From Patescibacteria group bacterium (GTDB lineage Bacteria; Patescibacteriota; Microgenomatia; Levybacterales; UBA12049): 47,411 bases of DNA. The position numbers and the translations under genes were made by a program. Below, piece by piece: positions 34,165-41,525 of this stretch (positions are counted from its first letter, which is position 1; each line of letters starts with the position of its first letter). The notes under the pieces are model-generated. The model searched no databases, had not been told where the DNA came from, and worked only from the letters and a program-made list of their open reading frames with translations. The DNA lies in NCBI GenBank assembly GCA_030917445.1, contig JAUPUR010000016.1, positions 1-47,411 of the forward strand, given 5' to 3'.

Positions 34165-35226
34165 ATGCTTATCGTCACACTTTTACCATTTATTCTCTCA
34201 CTTTGCATAACTGCAGTACTCACATGGCTCCTTCTCCCTCTAATTAAAAAATATGGCCTTATTGATGACCCAAAACTCCATAAACATCCAGGAATTATTC
34301 ACACCAAACCAATCCCGCGCGGTGGTGGATTACCATTCTTTGTAGGAATACTACTTGTCTCACTTATACTTCTTCCATTTAACACTCAACTTTCAGCAAT
34401 ATTTCTTGCAAGTGCAATTGCGCTAATAGTTGGATTGATTGATGACAAATTTAATGCAGAGTCAAAAGATATTAGTCCTTATATAAGATTTCTTGTCAAC
34501 ATTTTATGTGCAACCATAGTAGTCGGAAGTGGAGTTAGTATCTCATTTATTACCAATCCATTTGGCGGAATACTCCATCTTGATACTATTTTAATTCCAC
34601 TACTTAACATTCCAATTGGAGATGTCATTGCAGGGCTTTGGATAATCTGGGTTATGAATATGCTCAACTGGAGCAAAGGTGTTGACGGACAAATGCCTGG
34701 AATTGTAGCGATATCTGCCCTAGTCATTGGATTACTTAGTCTTAGATTTACTGGGGGTGTGATAGATGCCCAATTGTCTTTCATCATTGCAGGAAGTGCT
34801 GTTGGATTTCTCATATTTAATTTTTCCCCAGCCAAAATATTTCCAGGATACGGCGCAACATCTGTCTATCTTCTATTGGCAGTTGTGTCTATTTTTTCAG
34901 GCGCAAAACTAGCTACTGCAATTCTTGTCATGGGAGTCCCAATTGTTGATGCTGTTTTCACAATTATCAGACGACTCATAAATAAAAAATCTCCTTTTAA
35001 GGGAGATCGACTACATCTCCATCATATTCTCCTTGACCTAGGTTACTCCCAAAGACAAGTTGCTTTTGCATATTGGGGATTCTCAGCTCTTCTAGGAACA
35101 GCTGCGTTAACACTTGAAAATAAAAGTAAAATTTTTGCACTCATTATGCTTCTGGTTATAGTCACGGGTGGATTACTTTTTTTACACTTTATGGTACGCT
35201 TAAGGCATGAAAAAGACGTTTCGTGA
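34165..35226 (+). CDS. WecA/MraY-family polyprenyl-phosphate sugar-1-phosphate transferase
   Basis: A 353-residue protein with about ten helices. Family marks: DDPKLHKHPGIIHTKPIPRGGG near 35-56, the GLIDD aspartate pair near 90, the catalytic loop NMLNWSKGVDGQMPG near 163-177 and the HLHHILLDLG motif near 283 that distinguishes WecA-type enzymes from MraY. The catalytic loop differs from the usual N-x-x-N-x-x-DGxDGLA: the first Asp is Lys here. It links a sugar-1-phosphate to a polyprenyl carrier, starting a surface glycan. Its end overlaps the UbiA-type gene by 20 bases. Confidence 0.87.
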   Translation: MLIVTLLPFILSLCITAVLTWLLLPLIKKYGLIDDPKLHKHPGIIHTKPIPRGGGLPFFVGILLVSLILLPFNTQLSAIFLASAIALIVGLIDDKFNAESKDISPYIRFLVNILCATIVVGSGVSISFITNPFGGILHLDTILIPLLNIPIGDVIAGLWIIWVMNMLNWSKGVDGQMPGIVAISALVIGLLSLRFTGGVIDAQLSFIIAGSAVGFLIFNFSPAKIFPGYGATSVYLLLAVVSIFSGAKLATAILVMGVPIVDAVFTIIRRLINKKSPFKGDRLHLHHILLDLGYSQRQVAFAYWGFSALLGTAALTLENKSKIFALIMLLVIVTGGLLFLHFMVRLRHEKDVS

Positions 35227-36151
35227 TTATTTAAGACTTCTCCGTCCTCGACAATGGATTAAAAATCTAGCAGTATTTGCTGCCATTACTTTCAATGGTC
35301 AACTATTTAATATTGTGACACTTGAACAGGTCTTTGCAGGCTTTATTGTTTTTTGTGCAACATCAAGCGCGATCTATGTTATCAACGATATTTTTGATAT
35401 TGAGAAAGATAGACTACATCCTTTTAAAAAATTTAGACCTCTAGCAAATGGAGACATCCCAATCCCAGTGGCACTAGTAATTGCTCTTGTTTTGGGAACA
35501 AGTGCTGTCATTGCAAGTTATTTTATTTCAGAAGCATTCTTTCTTATTACTCTTGTCTATTTAATCCTACAGTTATCATATTCAATTGTTCTTAAAAATA
35601 TTGCGGTAATCGATATTCTTGCACTCGCTGGAGGATATATACTTCGAGTGTGGGCTGGAGAATTTTTAAGTGGATTTCATATTTCAGTTTGGTTATTGCT
35701 GACTGCAATTTCACTCTCGCTCTTTCTCGCTATAGGAAAAAGACGATCTGAACTTACCCTTGTTTCGCAGCACTCAAGTGCGCATATAGCAGCAATGAGA
35801 AAATCATTGTCACATTATTCAGAAAGACTTCTTGATGTTTATGCATCAATTTTTGCGACATCTACGTTTATCTCATACTCACTTTTTACGTTTCTTGAAA
35901 ATTCACGACGTTTTTCAATAACTAATGATTTTCTTTTTCCGGACTTTCTTCCCGGTTACCTTCAAAGAAAATGGCTAATGATAACAATTATTCCAGTAGT
36001 ATATGGACTGATGAGATATTTACAGGATATTTACGAAAAACATGAGGGAGAAAGTCCTGACAAAGTACTTCTTTCTGACAAACCTCTTTTAGCTACAGTT
36101 ATTACATGGATAGTCATGGTAATTGTCATTATTTATATTATCCAAGCCTGA
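35207..36151 (+). CDS. UbiA-family prenyltransferase, decaprenyl-phosphate phosphoribosyltransferase-like
   Basis: A 314-residue polytopic protein. The motifs RPRQWIKNLAVF, NDIFDIEKDRLHP (metal-binding NDxxD) and KKFRPLANGDI match the subfamily that transfers phosphoribose to decaprenyl phosphate (Rv3806c-type DPPR synthase), rather than ubiquinone UbiA. In mycobacteria this gives the arabinose donor for wall arabinogalactan; here a lipid-linked pentose would suit the neighbouring GT-C enzyme. Convergent with the next gene with no space between stops. Confidence 0.85.
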   Translation: MKKTFRDYLRLLRPRQWIKNLAVFAAITFNGQLFNIVTLEQVFAGFIVFCATSSAIYVINDIFDIEKDRLHPFKKFRPLANGDIPIPVALVIALVLGTSAVIASYFISEAFFLITLVYLILQLSYSIVLKNIAVIDILALAGGYILRVWAGEFLSGFHISVWLLLTAISLSLFLAIGKRRSELTLVSQHSSAHIAAMRKSLSHYSERLLDVYASIFATSTFISYSLFTFLENSRRFSITNDFLFPDFLPGYLQRKWLMITIIPVVYGLMRYLQDIYEKHEGESPDKVLLSDKPLLATVITWIVMVIVIIYIIQA

Positions 36152-37015
36152 TTATTCCTCTTTTCTCGCATATTGACTACTAATCCAACCTTCATCCCCA
36201 GTGGTTAATTTAATTTTGTACCAACCAGGAGCTTCATCTAAAATATCAAACGTATCACCTGGATTCACACGACCGATTTCATCAGAAGATGTTGATGCTG
36301 TTTGTCTAACTCTCAAAAATCCATTTGGTGTTTGAAGGATTGTTATTTTTGTAGGCAAAGAAACTGGAGTAATAGTGGCAGATGGAGAGGCTGTTGGACT
36401 CACTGTAGGCGTTGGCGTTGCGATAACACCATCTTCATCTACCCCGAGGTAAACTGATGCAACTAATTTATATCCATTTGGTGTGCGAATTCTTACTCTT
36501 TTTTCCGTGTAACCAGTTTTTTTAAGAATTATTTCATGATCAGACTCTGTAACATCTTTTAAAAGAATAGGTGAGAACCCCGATGGAGTATTATCAAGAA
36601 GGACTTCTGATTTATCTGGTTTCGAGATAACAAGTAGCTCCCTTTTGTTACCCTCCTTTAACGGCTCCAGAGTGATAATACTTCCTTCACTAGTTGCTCC
36701 TTTTCCAAATTTTCTATCAACAACTGTAAGTACTGATTTAGAAATTGTGATCTTTTCTTGAAACTCTGAAAATCCTCCAGAAAGAGGTACTATCCTTATT
36801 GTATACTCACCAGTTCTGAGCATATCTTTGGAGTCACATTTGCAAAGTGGAGTTTTTCCAATTGATTTTCCATTTATAAAAACCTCACTCTGAGGCGAAG
36901 ATGTCACCTGCAATGCTCCTTTTTCATTTCCTCTTAAAATAATTGACTGAACAATAAGAAAAGCAACCGAAGCAAAAATAAATGAAGGTATAAGAATAAG
37001 AAGAGCTTTTTTCAT
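36152..37015 (-). CDS. membrane-anchored PEGA-SH3 surface protein
   Basis: A 287-residue protein. Residues 5-27 are a signal anchor. Two PEGA-type domains follow: the first with SSPQSEVFINGKSIGKTPL (about 38-60) and the second with SKPDKSEVLLDNTPSGFSPI (about 130-155). A Thr/Pro/Ser linker (about 198-220) leads to a C-terminal bacterial SH3 domain (about 224-287) with FLRVRQTASTSSDEIGRV and GWYKI. PEGA and SH3 domains usually bind wall or surface polymers. It has its own promoter. Confidence 0.85.
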   Translation of the reverse strand: MKKALLILIPSFIFASVAFLIVQSIILRGNEKGALQVTSSPQSEVFINGKSIGKTPLCKCDSKDMLRTGEYTIRIVPLSGGFSEFQEKITISKSVLTVVDRKFGKGATSEGSIITLEPLKEGNKRELLVISKPDKSEVLLDNTPSGFSPILLKDVTESDHEIILKKTGYTEKRVRIRTPNGYKLVASVYLGVDEDGVIATPTPTVSPTASPSATITPVSLPTKITILQTPNGFLRVRQTASTSSDEIGRVNPGDTFDILDEAPGWYKIKLTTGDEGWISSQYARKEE

Positions 37016-37032
37016 TGATAATACAGAGTAGT

Positions 37033-37061
37033 ACTATACCAGATGGTTCATGCTTCGTAAA
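37033..37061 (-). promoter_or_regulatory. probable promoter of the PEGA-SH3 gene
   Basis: TTTACG (37061-37056), 17-base spacer, TATAGT (37038-37033) preceded by TGG (extended -10). It lies 17 bases before the ATG at 37015, so a ~10-base leader is expected. Confidence 0.5.
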
Positions 37062-37065
37062 TAAT

Positions 37066-39324
37066 TTAAGCTTTCACAATACCAAAAACCTCAATCTCTC
37101 CACCACAGTACTTTATTATCCTGTCACATGCATCTTTAAGTGTCTTTTCTATTTGATCTGGAGAGATATCATATATTCCATCTACATTTACATAAAGATT
37201 TTTTGTCTCAAGTGTGACTGCAGTTCTTTTACTATCTCGGAAATTGAAATCGATATTATATCCACCAACTTTATCAAAATAAGCGATCTCTGTTGATTTA
37301 TACGAAGTCTCTTCCGAATCACCTAAAAGCTCTATTTTCTCTCCCTCTTGTGCAAATCTTAAAACTGTAGGGAAAAGTATAGAGTCAAAATCAAACGCTC
37401 CTATGGAAATTTTACTTTCAAGTACCACCATATTATATGCATCAACACAGGTATTAACGGTGTAGAGACCTTTTCCTGTCGCCAACCGTCTCAGAAGAGC
37501 TTCAGGGGACGGTCTTCGAGAATGATAATCAATTCCCATTTCTTTATAAAGTTTTCTATATTGCAATACCTCAGGAATTGTATTTATATCTTCAGTTGTA
37601 AGTGAAGAAAATGAACTCACTATTCTTTCTTTTTCTTCTTCTAAGTTTTTATCTATCTTTTCAATTGTGACACCTTTAATAACTGCAATACCTACTGATA
37701 TACTTGGAAATTTCTCAGAAACTTTCTGATCTATATGAAAATATCCTGTGTTTTTTAAAAGTGTTATCGGTGCATCGTTATTTTGCTTTAAAGATATATT
37801 CGAAACATCCTCAAATCGGGAACGAACAAAATCTTTATCAAGTGATAAGATAAGCCAACCTGCTTTTGGCCCATGTGATTTCCCAAGCAACGCCTGATAT
37901 AAAGCACCAAATGCATCTTTAGATGGAACATTTAATTCCTTTGACTTTTCATAAATTGCTTTTTGAAATGATTCAGGATCCCATTCTTCTAGCATCATGT
38001 CACTAACTTCTTTAAGAAATTTCTTTTGTAAATCATTCAAATCTTTCGCAGAAAGGGGGATCTCTTTTTGCACGGTAAATTTCTCATTTTCAGAAGCAAA
38101 TCTATCAACCCAAATACGCGCATATTTTGCCCATTCTTCGAGACCTTCTTTCTCAATATATGACTTCATATTAGGCATCTGGACAAACTGTGCTAGTGCT
38201 GAAAAACGGATTTGGGGAGGAAGTGTAATACTTTCATTCACCTGAGAAAGCTCAAAGATTCTTGCCATTTCCTCATCTGAATTTGACTCGTAAGCCAAAG
38301 CATATCTTTGGTATTCGTCAAAAAGTTTTGGGATCACATCTGGTTCATATGGATCAAAATTAGTTTGTTTTCTAATATCCATTTTAACAATTAAAAATCT
38401 GACAAGTTCTGGCGGAAGGATTTCTACCATATCAGCAGCAGCAAAACCACGACCTTTTGAAGATGACATTTTTTTACCTCCAATCAACATAAACTCATAA
38501 CTAACGGGGTAGGGTACATCATAATGGAATACTCTCTCACAAAAAAGTTTTGCCATATCATGTGATCCACCGGCACTCATATGATCTTTTCCAGCTCCTT
38601 CAACAGTTACACCAATTGCTTGCCACTTAGCTGGCCACTCAACTTTCCATGGAAGCTTTCCTCTCATCTCTAATTCGTCACTAAAGGGTGATACCTTACC
38701 TTCGTATCCACAACCCTTAGTCCACTCTGTTGCATCGACTGGACATCTATAAAAGACTTTTTCACCATCCCAATTAAAAACTCTTGTTGTTGAAACTTTC
38801 TGGCAATTTTCACAGTACACCTGAAAGGGATACCAATCAGATGGAAGATCTTTTTTATACATCTCTTTATAGATCTTTCTTATTTCCTCAGCGTTATCAA
38901 GAACAACTTTTATTCCAGGATTCATTTTCCCTGAGGTATACAGATCTTTAGTCCAAATTATTTCAGGATGGCAACCAATTTTGTTAAATGCTCCTTTAAA
39001 CTCATACGCATAATACTCAGCAAAATCTTTATACCCATCTACTGGAGATGGAATTTTGTATAAAGGCATACCTAAATATTTTTCAAAAATCTCTCGAGGT
39101 AAATAAGAAGGGATATCATCCATCGGATCGTGATTTTCAAAAACGTATGTATATTTTGTATTTACTCCTGCATCTTTAAGTGATTTATAAACGAGGTCAT
39201 GAAAAACAACACCAAGTAACGATCCTACGTGAACTCTTCCTGAGGGTGTTTTCATATCATCTACCCACTCAAGTGGTAAATTTCTTTTCTTTAATTGTTG
39301 TGCTACTTCGTCTGCCCAAAACAT
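37066..39324 (-). CDS. lysS: class I lysyl-tRNA synthetase fused to a B3/B4 domain
   Basis: A 752-residue protein. Residues 1 to ~515 are an archaeal-type class I LysRS: SGRVHVGSLLG (HIGH-like, ~28-38), the KMSSSKG loop, a zinc-binding stretch CENCQ ... CPVDATEWTKGCGYEG, and the helical anticodon domain. From ~525 to the end it continues into a B3/B4 domain as in PheRS beta and stand-alone editing-like proteins: YRKLYKEMGIDYHSRRPS, EALLRRLATGKGLYTVNTCVD, YNMVV and YFDKVGGYN. The frame is continuous. The ATG at 39324 is chosen because a perfect TATAAT ends seven bases upstream; a longer frame would overlap the deacetylase gene. Confidence 0.9.
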   Translation of the reverse strand: MFWADEVAQQLKKRNLPLEWVDDMKTPSGRVHVGSLLGVVFHDLVYKSLKDAGVNTKYTYVFENHDPMDDIPSYLPREIFEKYLGMPLYKIPSPVDGYKDFAEYYAYEFKGAFNKIGCHPEIIWTKDLYTSGKMNPGIKVVLDNAEEIRKIYKEMYKKDLPSDWYPFQVYCENCQKVSTTRVFNWDGEKVFYRCPVDATEWTKGCGYEGKVSPFSDELEMRGKLPWKVEWPAKWQAIGVTVEGAGKDHMSAGGSHDMAKLFCERVFHYDVPYPVSYEFMLIGGKKMSSSKGRGFAAADMVEILPPELVRFLIVKMDIRKQTNFDPYEPDVIPKLFDEYQRYALAYESNSDEEMARIFELSQVNESITLPPQIRFSALAQFVQMPNMKSYIEKEGLEEWAKYARIWVDRFASENEKFTVQKEIPLSAKDLNDLQKKFLKEVSDMMLEEWDPESFQKAIYEKSKELNVPSKDAFGALYQALLGKSHGPKAGWLILSLDKDFVRSRFEDVSNISLKQNNDAPITLLKNTGYFHIDQKVSEKFPSISVGIAVIKGVTIEKIDKNLEEEKERIVSSFSSLTTEDINTIPEVLQYRKLYKEMGIDYHSRRPSPEALLRRLATGKGLYTVNTCVDAYNMVVLESKISIGAFDFDSILFPTVLRFAQEGEKIELLGDSEETSYKSTEIAYFDKVGGYNIDFNFRDSKRTAVTLETKNLYVNVDGIYDISPDQIEKTLKDACDRIIKYCGGEIEVFGIVKA

Positions 39325-39331
39325 GTGCTTT

Positions 39332-39360
39332 ATTATAAGTGATTGCTCGCTATTTCGAAA
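39332..39360 (-). promoter_or_regulatory. promoter of lysS, leaderless type
   Basis: Consensus TATAAT (39337-39332) followed by seven bases to the ATG at 39324. The -35 (TTTCGA, 39360-39355, spacing 17) is poor and lies within the 3' end of the deacetylase gene. Confidence 0.5.
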
Positions 39361-40315
39361 GTTTTTCAAAACCTTTCAAAAATGATGTTGCCATCTCCCC
39401 TAAATCACTTATATTGTATCCTCCTTCCTGAACAAGTAGAGTCGGTACTTTTAATGTTGAGATGTCTTCAGCCATCGATTGATAATATGGTATTGTTAAT
39501 TGAAATCCCCCAATTGGATCGTGTTCGTATGTGTCAAATCCTAAAGACACAATGAGATAATCGGGTTTAAATATCCGAATATCTGAAAGAGCACGCTGTA
39601 AAAATTTCTGATATTTTTGAGGTGTCGTTCCCAACGGAAGAGGATAATTCATTGTATACCCTTCTCCCTCTCCCCGTCCTTTTTCATCACTAAAACCTGA
39701 ACTATATGGGAATTTTACTTTTGGATCTGCATGAATTGAAACGTACAATACATCTGATCTGTCGTAAAAAAGATTTTGTGTTCCATTTCCGTGATGGAAA
39801 TCGACGTCAAGAATTGCTACTTTTCCATGTTGTGCTAAATAATGCGCTGCAATCGCGGCATTATTAAAGTAACAATAACCCCCCATCATTTTTTGCTCAG
39901 CGTGATGACCAGGAGGTCGACAAAGTGAATAAACAATATTCTCACCACCGATAATGAGTTCTGCTCCTGTTAACGCAACATTGACAGAACTATATGCTGC
40001 ACCATAAGTGCCTGCAGTAATAGGAGAGTATGTATCCATTATAAAATATGAGGGATACAATATCTCGTCATCACGTAATCTTTTTGACCTTGTTCTGACA
40101 AAATCAACATATACTTTTTGATGAAGCGCATGAATATGATCTAATGAAAATCTTCTTGGTGACATAAAAGACGTAAAATTATTATTTTTTAACGTCGTCA
40201 CTATTGACTCAATGCGATCAGCTTTTTCAGCGTACGACTCTTTAACCCCATCATATATCTCATATGGAGGATTATGTTCTTTATGTTTTTTTGTATAAAT
40301 AATTGGTAATTTCAT
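39350..40315 (-). CDS. HDAC-superfamily deacetylase, acetylpolyamine amidohydrolase-like
   Basis: A 321-residue zinc deacetylase. Catalytic features: RPPGHHAEQ near 132-140 (His-His pair), LDVDFHHGNGTQ near 166-177 (Asp and His zinc ligands), LGFDTYEHDPIGGF near 256-269 (second Asp) and EGGYN near 296. The N-terminal IIYTKKHKEHNPPYEIYDG and the DTYEHDP...LT segment resemble bacterial acetylpolyamine amidohydrolases more than AcuC, so acetylated polyamines or acetyl-lysine are both possible substrates. An AGGAGGAA ribosome site, preceded by a GC-rich hairpin, lies just before the ATG. It follows the GNAT-like gene and probably shares its mRNA. Confidence 0.85.
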   Translation of the reverse strand: MKLPIIYTKKHKEHNPPYEIYDGVKESYAEKADRIESIVTTLKNNNFTSFMSPRRFSLDHIHALHQKVYVDFVRTRSKRLRDDEILYPSYFIMDTYSPITAGTYGAAYSSVNVALTGAELIIGGENIVYSLCRPPGHHAEQKMMGGYCYFNNAAIAAHYLAQHGKVAILDVDFHHGNGTQNLFYDRSDVLYVSIHADPKVKFPYSSGFSDEKGRGEGEGYTMNYPLPLGTTPQKYQKFLQRALSDIRIFKPDYLIVSLGFDTYEHDPIGGFQLTIPYYQSMAEDISTLKVPTLLVQEGGYNISDLGEMATSFLKGFEKLSK

Positions 40316-40320
40316 AAAAT

Positions 40321-40349
40321 TTCCTCCTGCCAGCCGGCCGGACTGACAG
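40321..40349 (-). promoter_or_regulatory. GC-rich hairpin abutting the Shine-Dalgarno of the deacetylase gene
   Basis: At 40327-40349 a 23-base imperfect palindrome (minus strand CTGTCAGTCCGGCCGGCTGG then CAG) can form a nine-pair stem with two G-U pairs. Its 3' end shares two bases with the AGGAGG ribosome site (40328-40323). It is far richer in GC than its surroundings. It might tune translation of the deacetylase or be a short palindromic repeat. Confidence 0.55.
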
Positions 40350-40359
40350 TTCTCTGATA

Positions 40360-41394
40360 CTAGCTCCTTGTCATTCTTAGCATTGTATCAACTTGCACTG
40401 GGTCATAAAAGCTTTCTATGACATCCCGTGGCATATACATAAATGTGAAGTCACGAAGACTTCCTTCTGGGACATCTTGTCCATCGTTAACAAGAACATT
40501 TTGGACAATAATTTGAGGTGCACGCTCTCTACTTGGGACTATCAATCCTGCTCCTGCACCTGCACGATCTGATCGAGACTGAAAATTGCATTCAGCATAA
40601 ATAAGTGGCAATCCATTCCCTCCATGCCTAAAATCTGAAAGAATTCGACTATTAAGCATAGCGAGAGTCGCTGTCATAAGACCCCTTCCTGCATATTCAT
40701 CTCTTGTTCTCCATTCAGTATTTTCAACAAGATGAAGGTCACCTTCTCTCCCAGGGATTGATAATCTTTCAGCCATTGCTGCACTTACGATAGTACCATT
40801 ATCATGAACAGCACTAAACCAGACATCTCTATCAGTTGGGTCAGTTGTTCTAGATCCATCAAGCCTTCGCCTAAGTGCATCTACCTCATGTCTCTCCCAA
40901 CCAAAAGTCGGTCCCCAAAGACTATGTAATTGATCAACCTGATCCTCTTGAATAGAATCACTAAAATGTAGTCCGGATTCAACGACACTTCTTACCCTTT
41001 CAAGTGGATTACTCCGCATAACATCTGACTCCGTTGCTGATATCATCTGTTCTGTCGACGTTAATTGCTGCCTACTCGCTGAATTTTGTGCAAAATACAC
41101 TAAATATGCATTTTCTTGAGAAAATTCTTGGAGTGGTACAGCAACTTCTAATAAATGCTCAAACTCTGTTCCTGCAACAGCTTCAACAACTTCTTCACTT
41201 ACTACACCACGAAGTACCCCACGAGAAATCTGCGGATGATTTTCCACAATGGAGCTCACTCTCCTCACGTTTCTTCCGACTTCATCGAAACTTGAAGAAA
41301 AACGAGTAGCGTTTCCATAAATTCGATCATATGGTCTTCTTGTAACTCCAGCACTTCCTGTACTAGAAAATATTTGTTCTTTTTCTTGATTCAT
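40360..41394 (-). CDS. GNAT-like acetyltransferase candidate under attenuator control
   Basis: A 344-residue protein. Residues 1 to ~150 have no family I recognise. The C-terminal ~190 residues follow a GNAT-like order: VWFSAVHDNGTIVSAAMAE strands, HLVENTEWRTRDEYAGRGLM with a possible RGxG-type acetyl-CoA loop leading into an LAMLNSRIL helix, LPLIYAECNFQSRSDRAGAG, and IIVQNVLV ... FTFMYMP final strands. The match is weak, so acetyltransferase activity is an inference. AAAGGAGGT lies seven bases before the ATG at 41394, the strongest ribosome site in the window. The in-frame TTG at 41421 falls in the terminator hairpin and is rejected. A deacetylase follows 44 bases downstream. Confidence 0.6.
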   Translation of the reverse strand: MNQEKEQIFSSTGSAGVTRRPYDRIYGNATRFSSSFDEVGRNVRRVSSIVENHPQISRGVLRGVVSEEVVEAVAGTEFEHLLEVAVPLQEFSQENAYLVYFAQNSASRQQLTSTEQMISATESDVMRSNPLERVRSVVESGLHFSDSIQEDQVDQLHSLWGPTFGWERHEVDALRRRLDGSRTTDPTDRDVWFSAVHDNGTIVSAAMAERLSIPGREGDLHLVENTEWRTRDEYAGRGLMTATLAMLNSRILSDFRHGGNGLPLIYAECNFQSRSDRAGAGAGLIVPSRERAPQIIVQNVLVNDGQDVPEGSLRDFTFMYMPRDVIESFYDPVQVDTMLRMTRS

Positions 41395-41400
41395 ATTTTT

Positions 41401-41410
41401 CACCTCCTTT
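41401..41410 (-). promoter_or_regulatory. strong ribosome binding site deciding the start at 41394
   Basis: Minus strand AAAGGAGGTG ends about seven bases before the ATG. It is a near-complete match to the usual anti-Shine-Dalgarno sequence, which most first genes in this window lack. Confidence 0.85.
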
Positions 41411-41419
41411 TTCAAACAC

Positions 41420-41444
41420 AAAAAAACCCCTTCTGAGAGGGGTT
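41420..41444 (-). terminator. intrinsic terminator hairpin inside the leader of the GNAT-like gene
   Basis: Minus strand AACCCCT-(loop)-AGGGGTT stem of 6-7 pairs (41444-41425), followed by a run of seven T. It lies between the promoter and the coding region, so reaching the gene requires read-through. The 5' arm (AGAGGGG on the plus strand, 41436-41442) can instead pair with 41463-41469. Confidence 0.75.
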
Positions 41445-41454
41445 ACTTTTACAC

Positions 41455-41480
41455 GAAAAAAGCCCCTCTTATGAGAGGTT
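41455..41480 (-). terminator. upstream hairpin of the attenuator, overlapping the leader peptide end
   Basis: Minus strand CCTCT-CATA-AGAGG (41478-41465), followed by GGC and six T. The leader peptide stop TAA lies in its loop and 3' arm. The 3' arm AGAGGGG is complementary to the 5' arm of the next hairpin, giving mutually exclusive pairings 1:2, 2:3 and 3:4. Confidence 0.65.
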
Positions 41481-41516
41481 TTTCTTGTTTGCTACTAATG
41501 TAACACGTGTTTGCAT
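41469..41516 (-). CDS. 15-residue leader peptide of the attenuator
   Basis: ATG at 41516 to TAA at 41469 encodes MQTRVTLVANKKNLS. The ATG is only nine bases after a consensus TATAAT, so the peptide would be translated from an almost leaderless mRNA end. The stop falls in the first hairpin. A ribosome paused in the last third of the peptide would cover the hairpin's 5' arm and free the AGAGGGG strand to form an anti-terminator. No run of a single regulatory amino acid is seen, so sensing by nascent-chain or antibiotic-induced pausing is as possible as amino-acid starvation. No known leader peptide recognised. Confidence 0.55.
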   Translation of the reverse strand: MQTRVTLVANKKNLS

Positions 41517-41525
41517 AAGAAATTT

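Noticed and set aside
41420..41480. The two hairpins as simple terminators of murB
   Set aside because: They point in the murB direction and may also end read-through from murB, but a perfect-hexamer promoter lies upstream of both and a start codon plus strong ribosome site lies just downstream, so an attenuator explains more.
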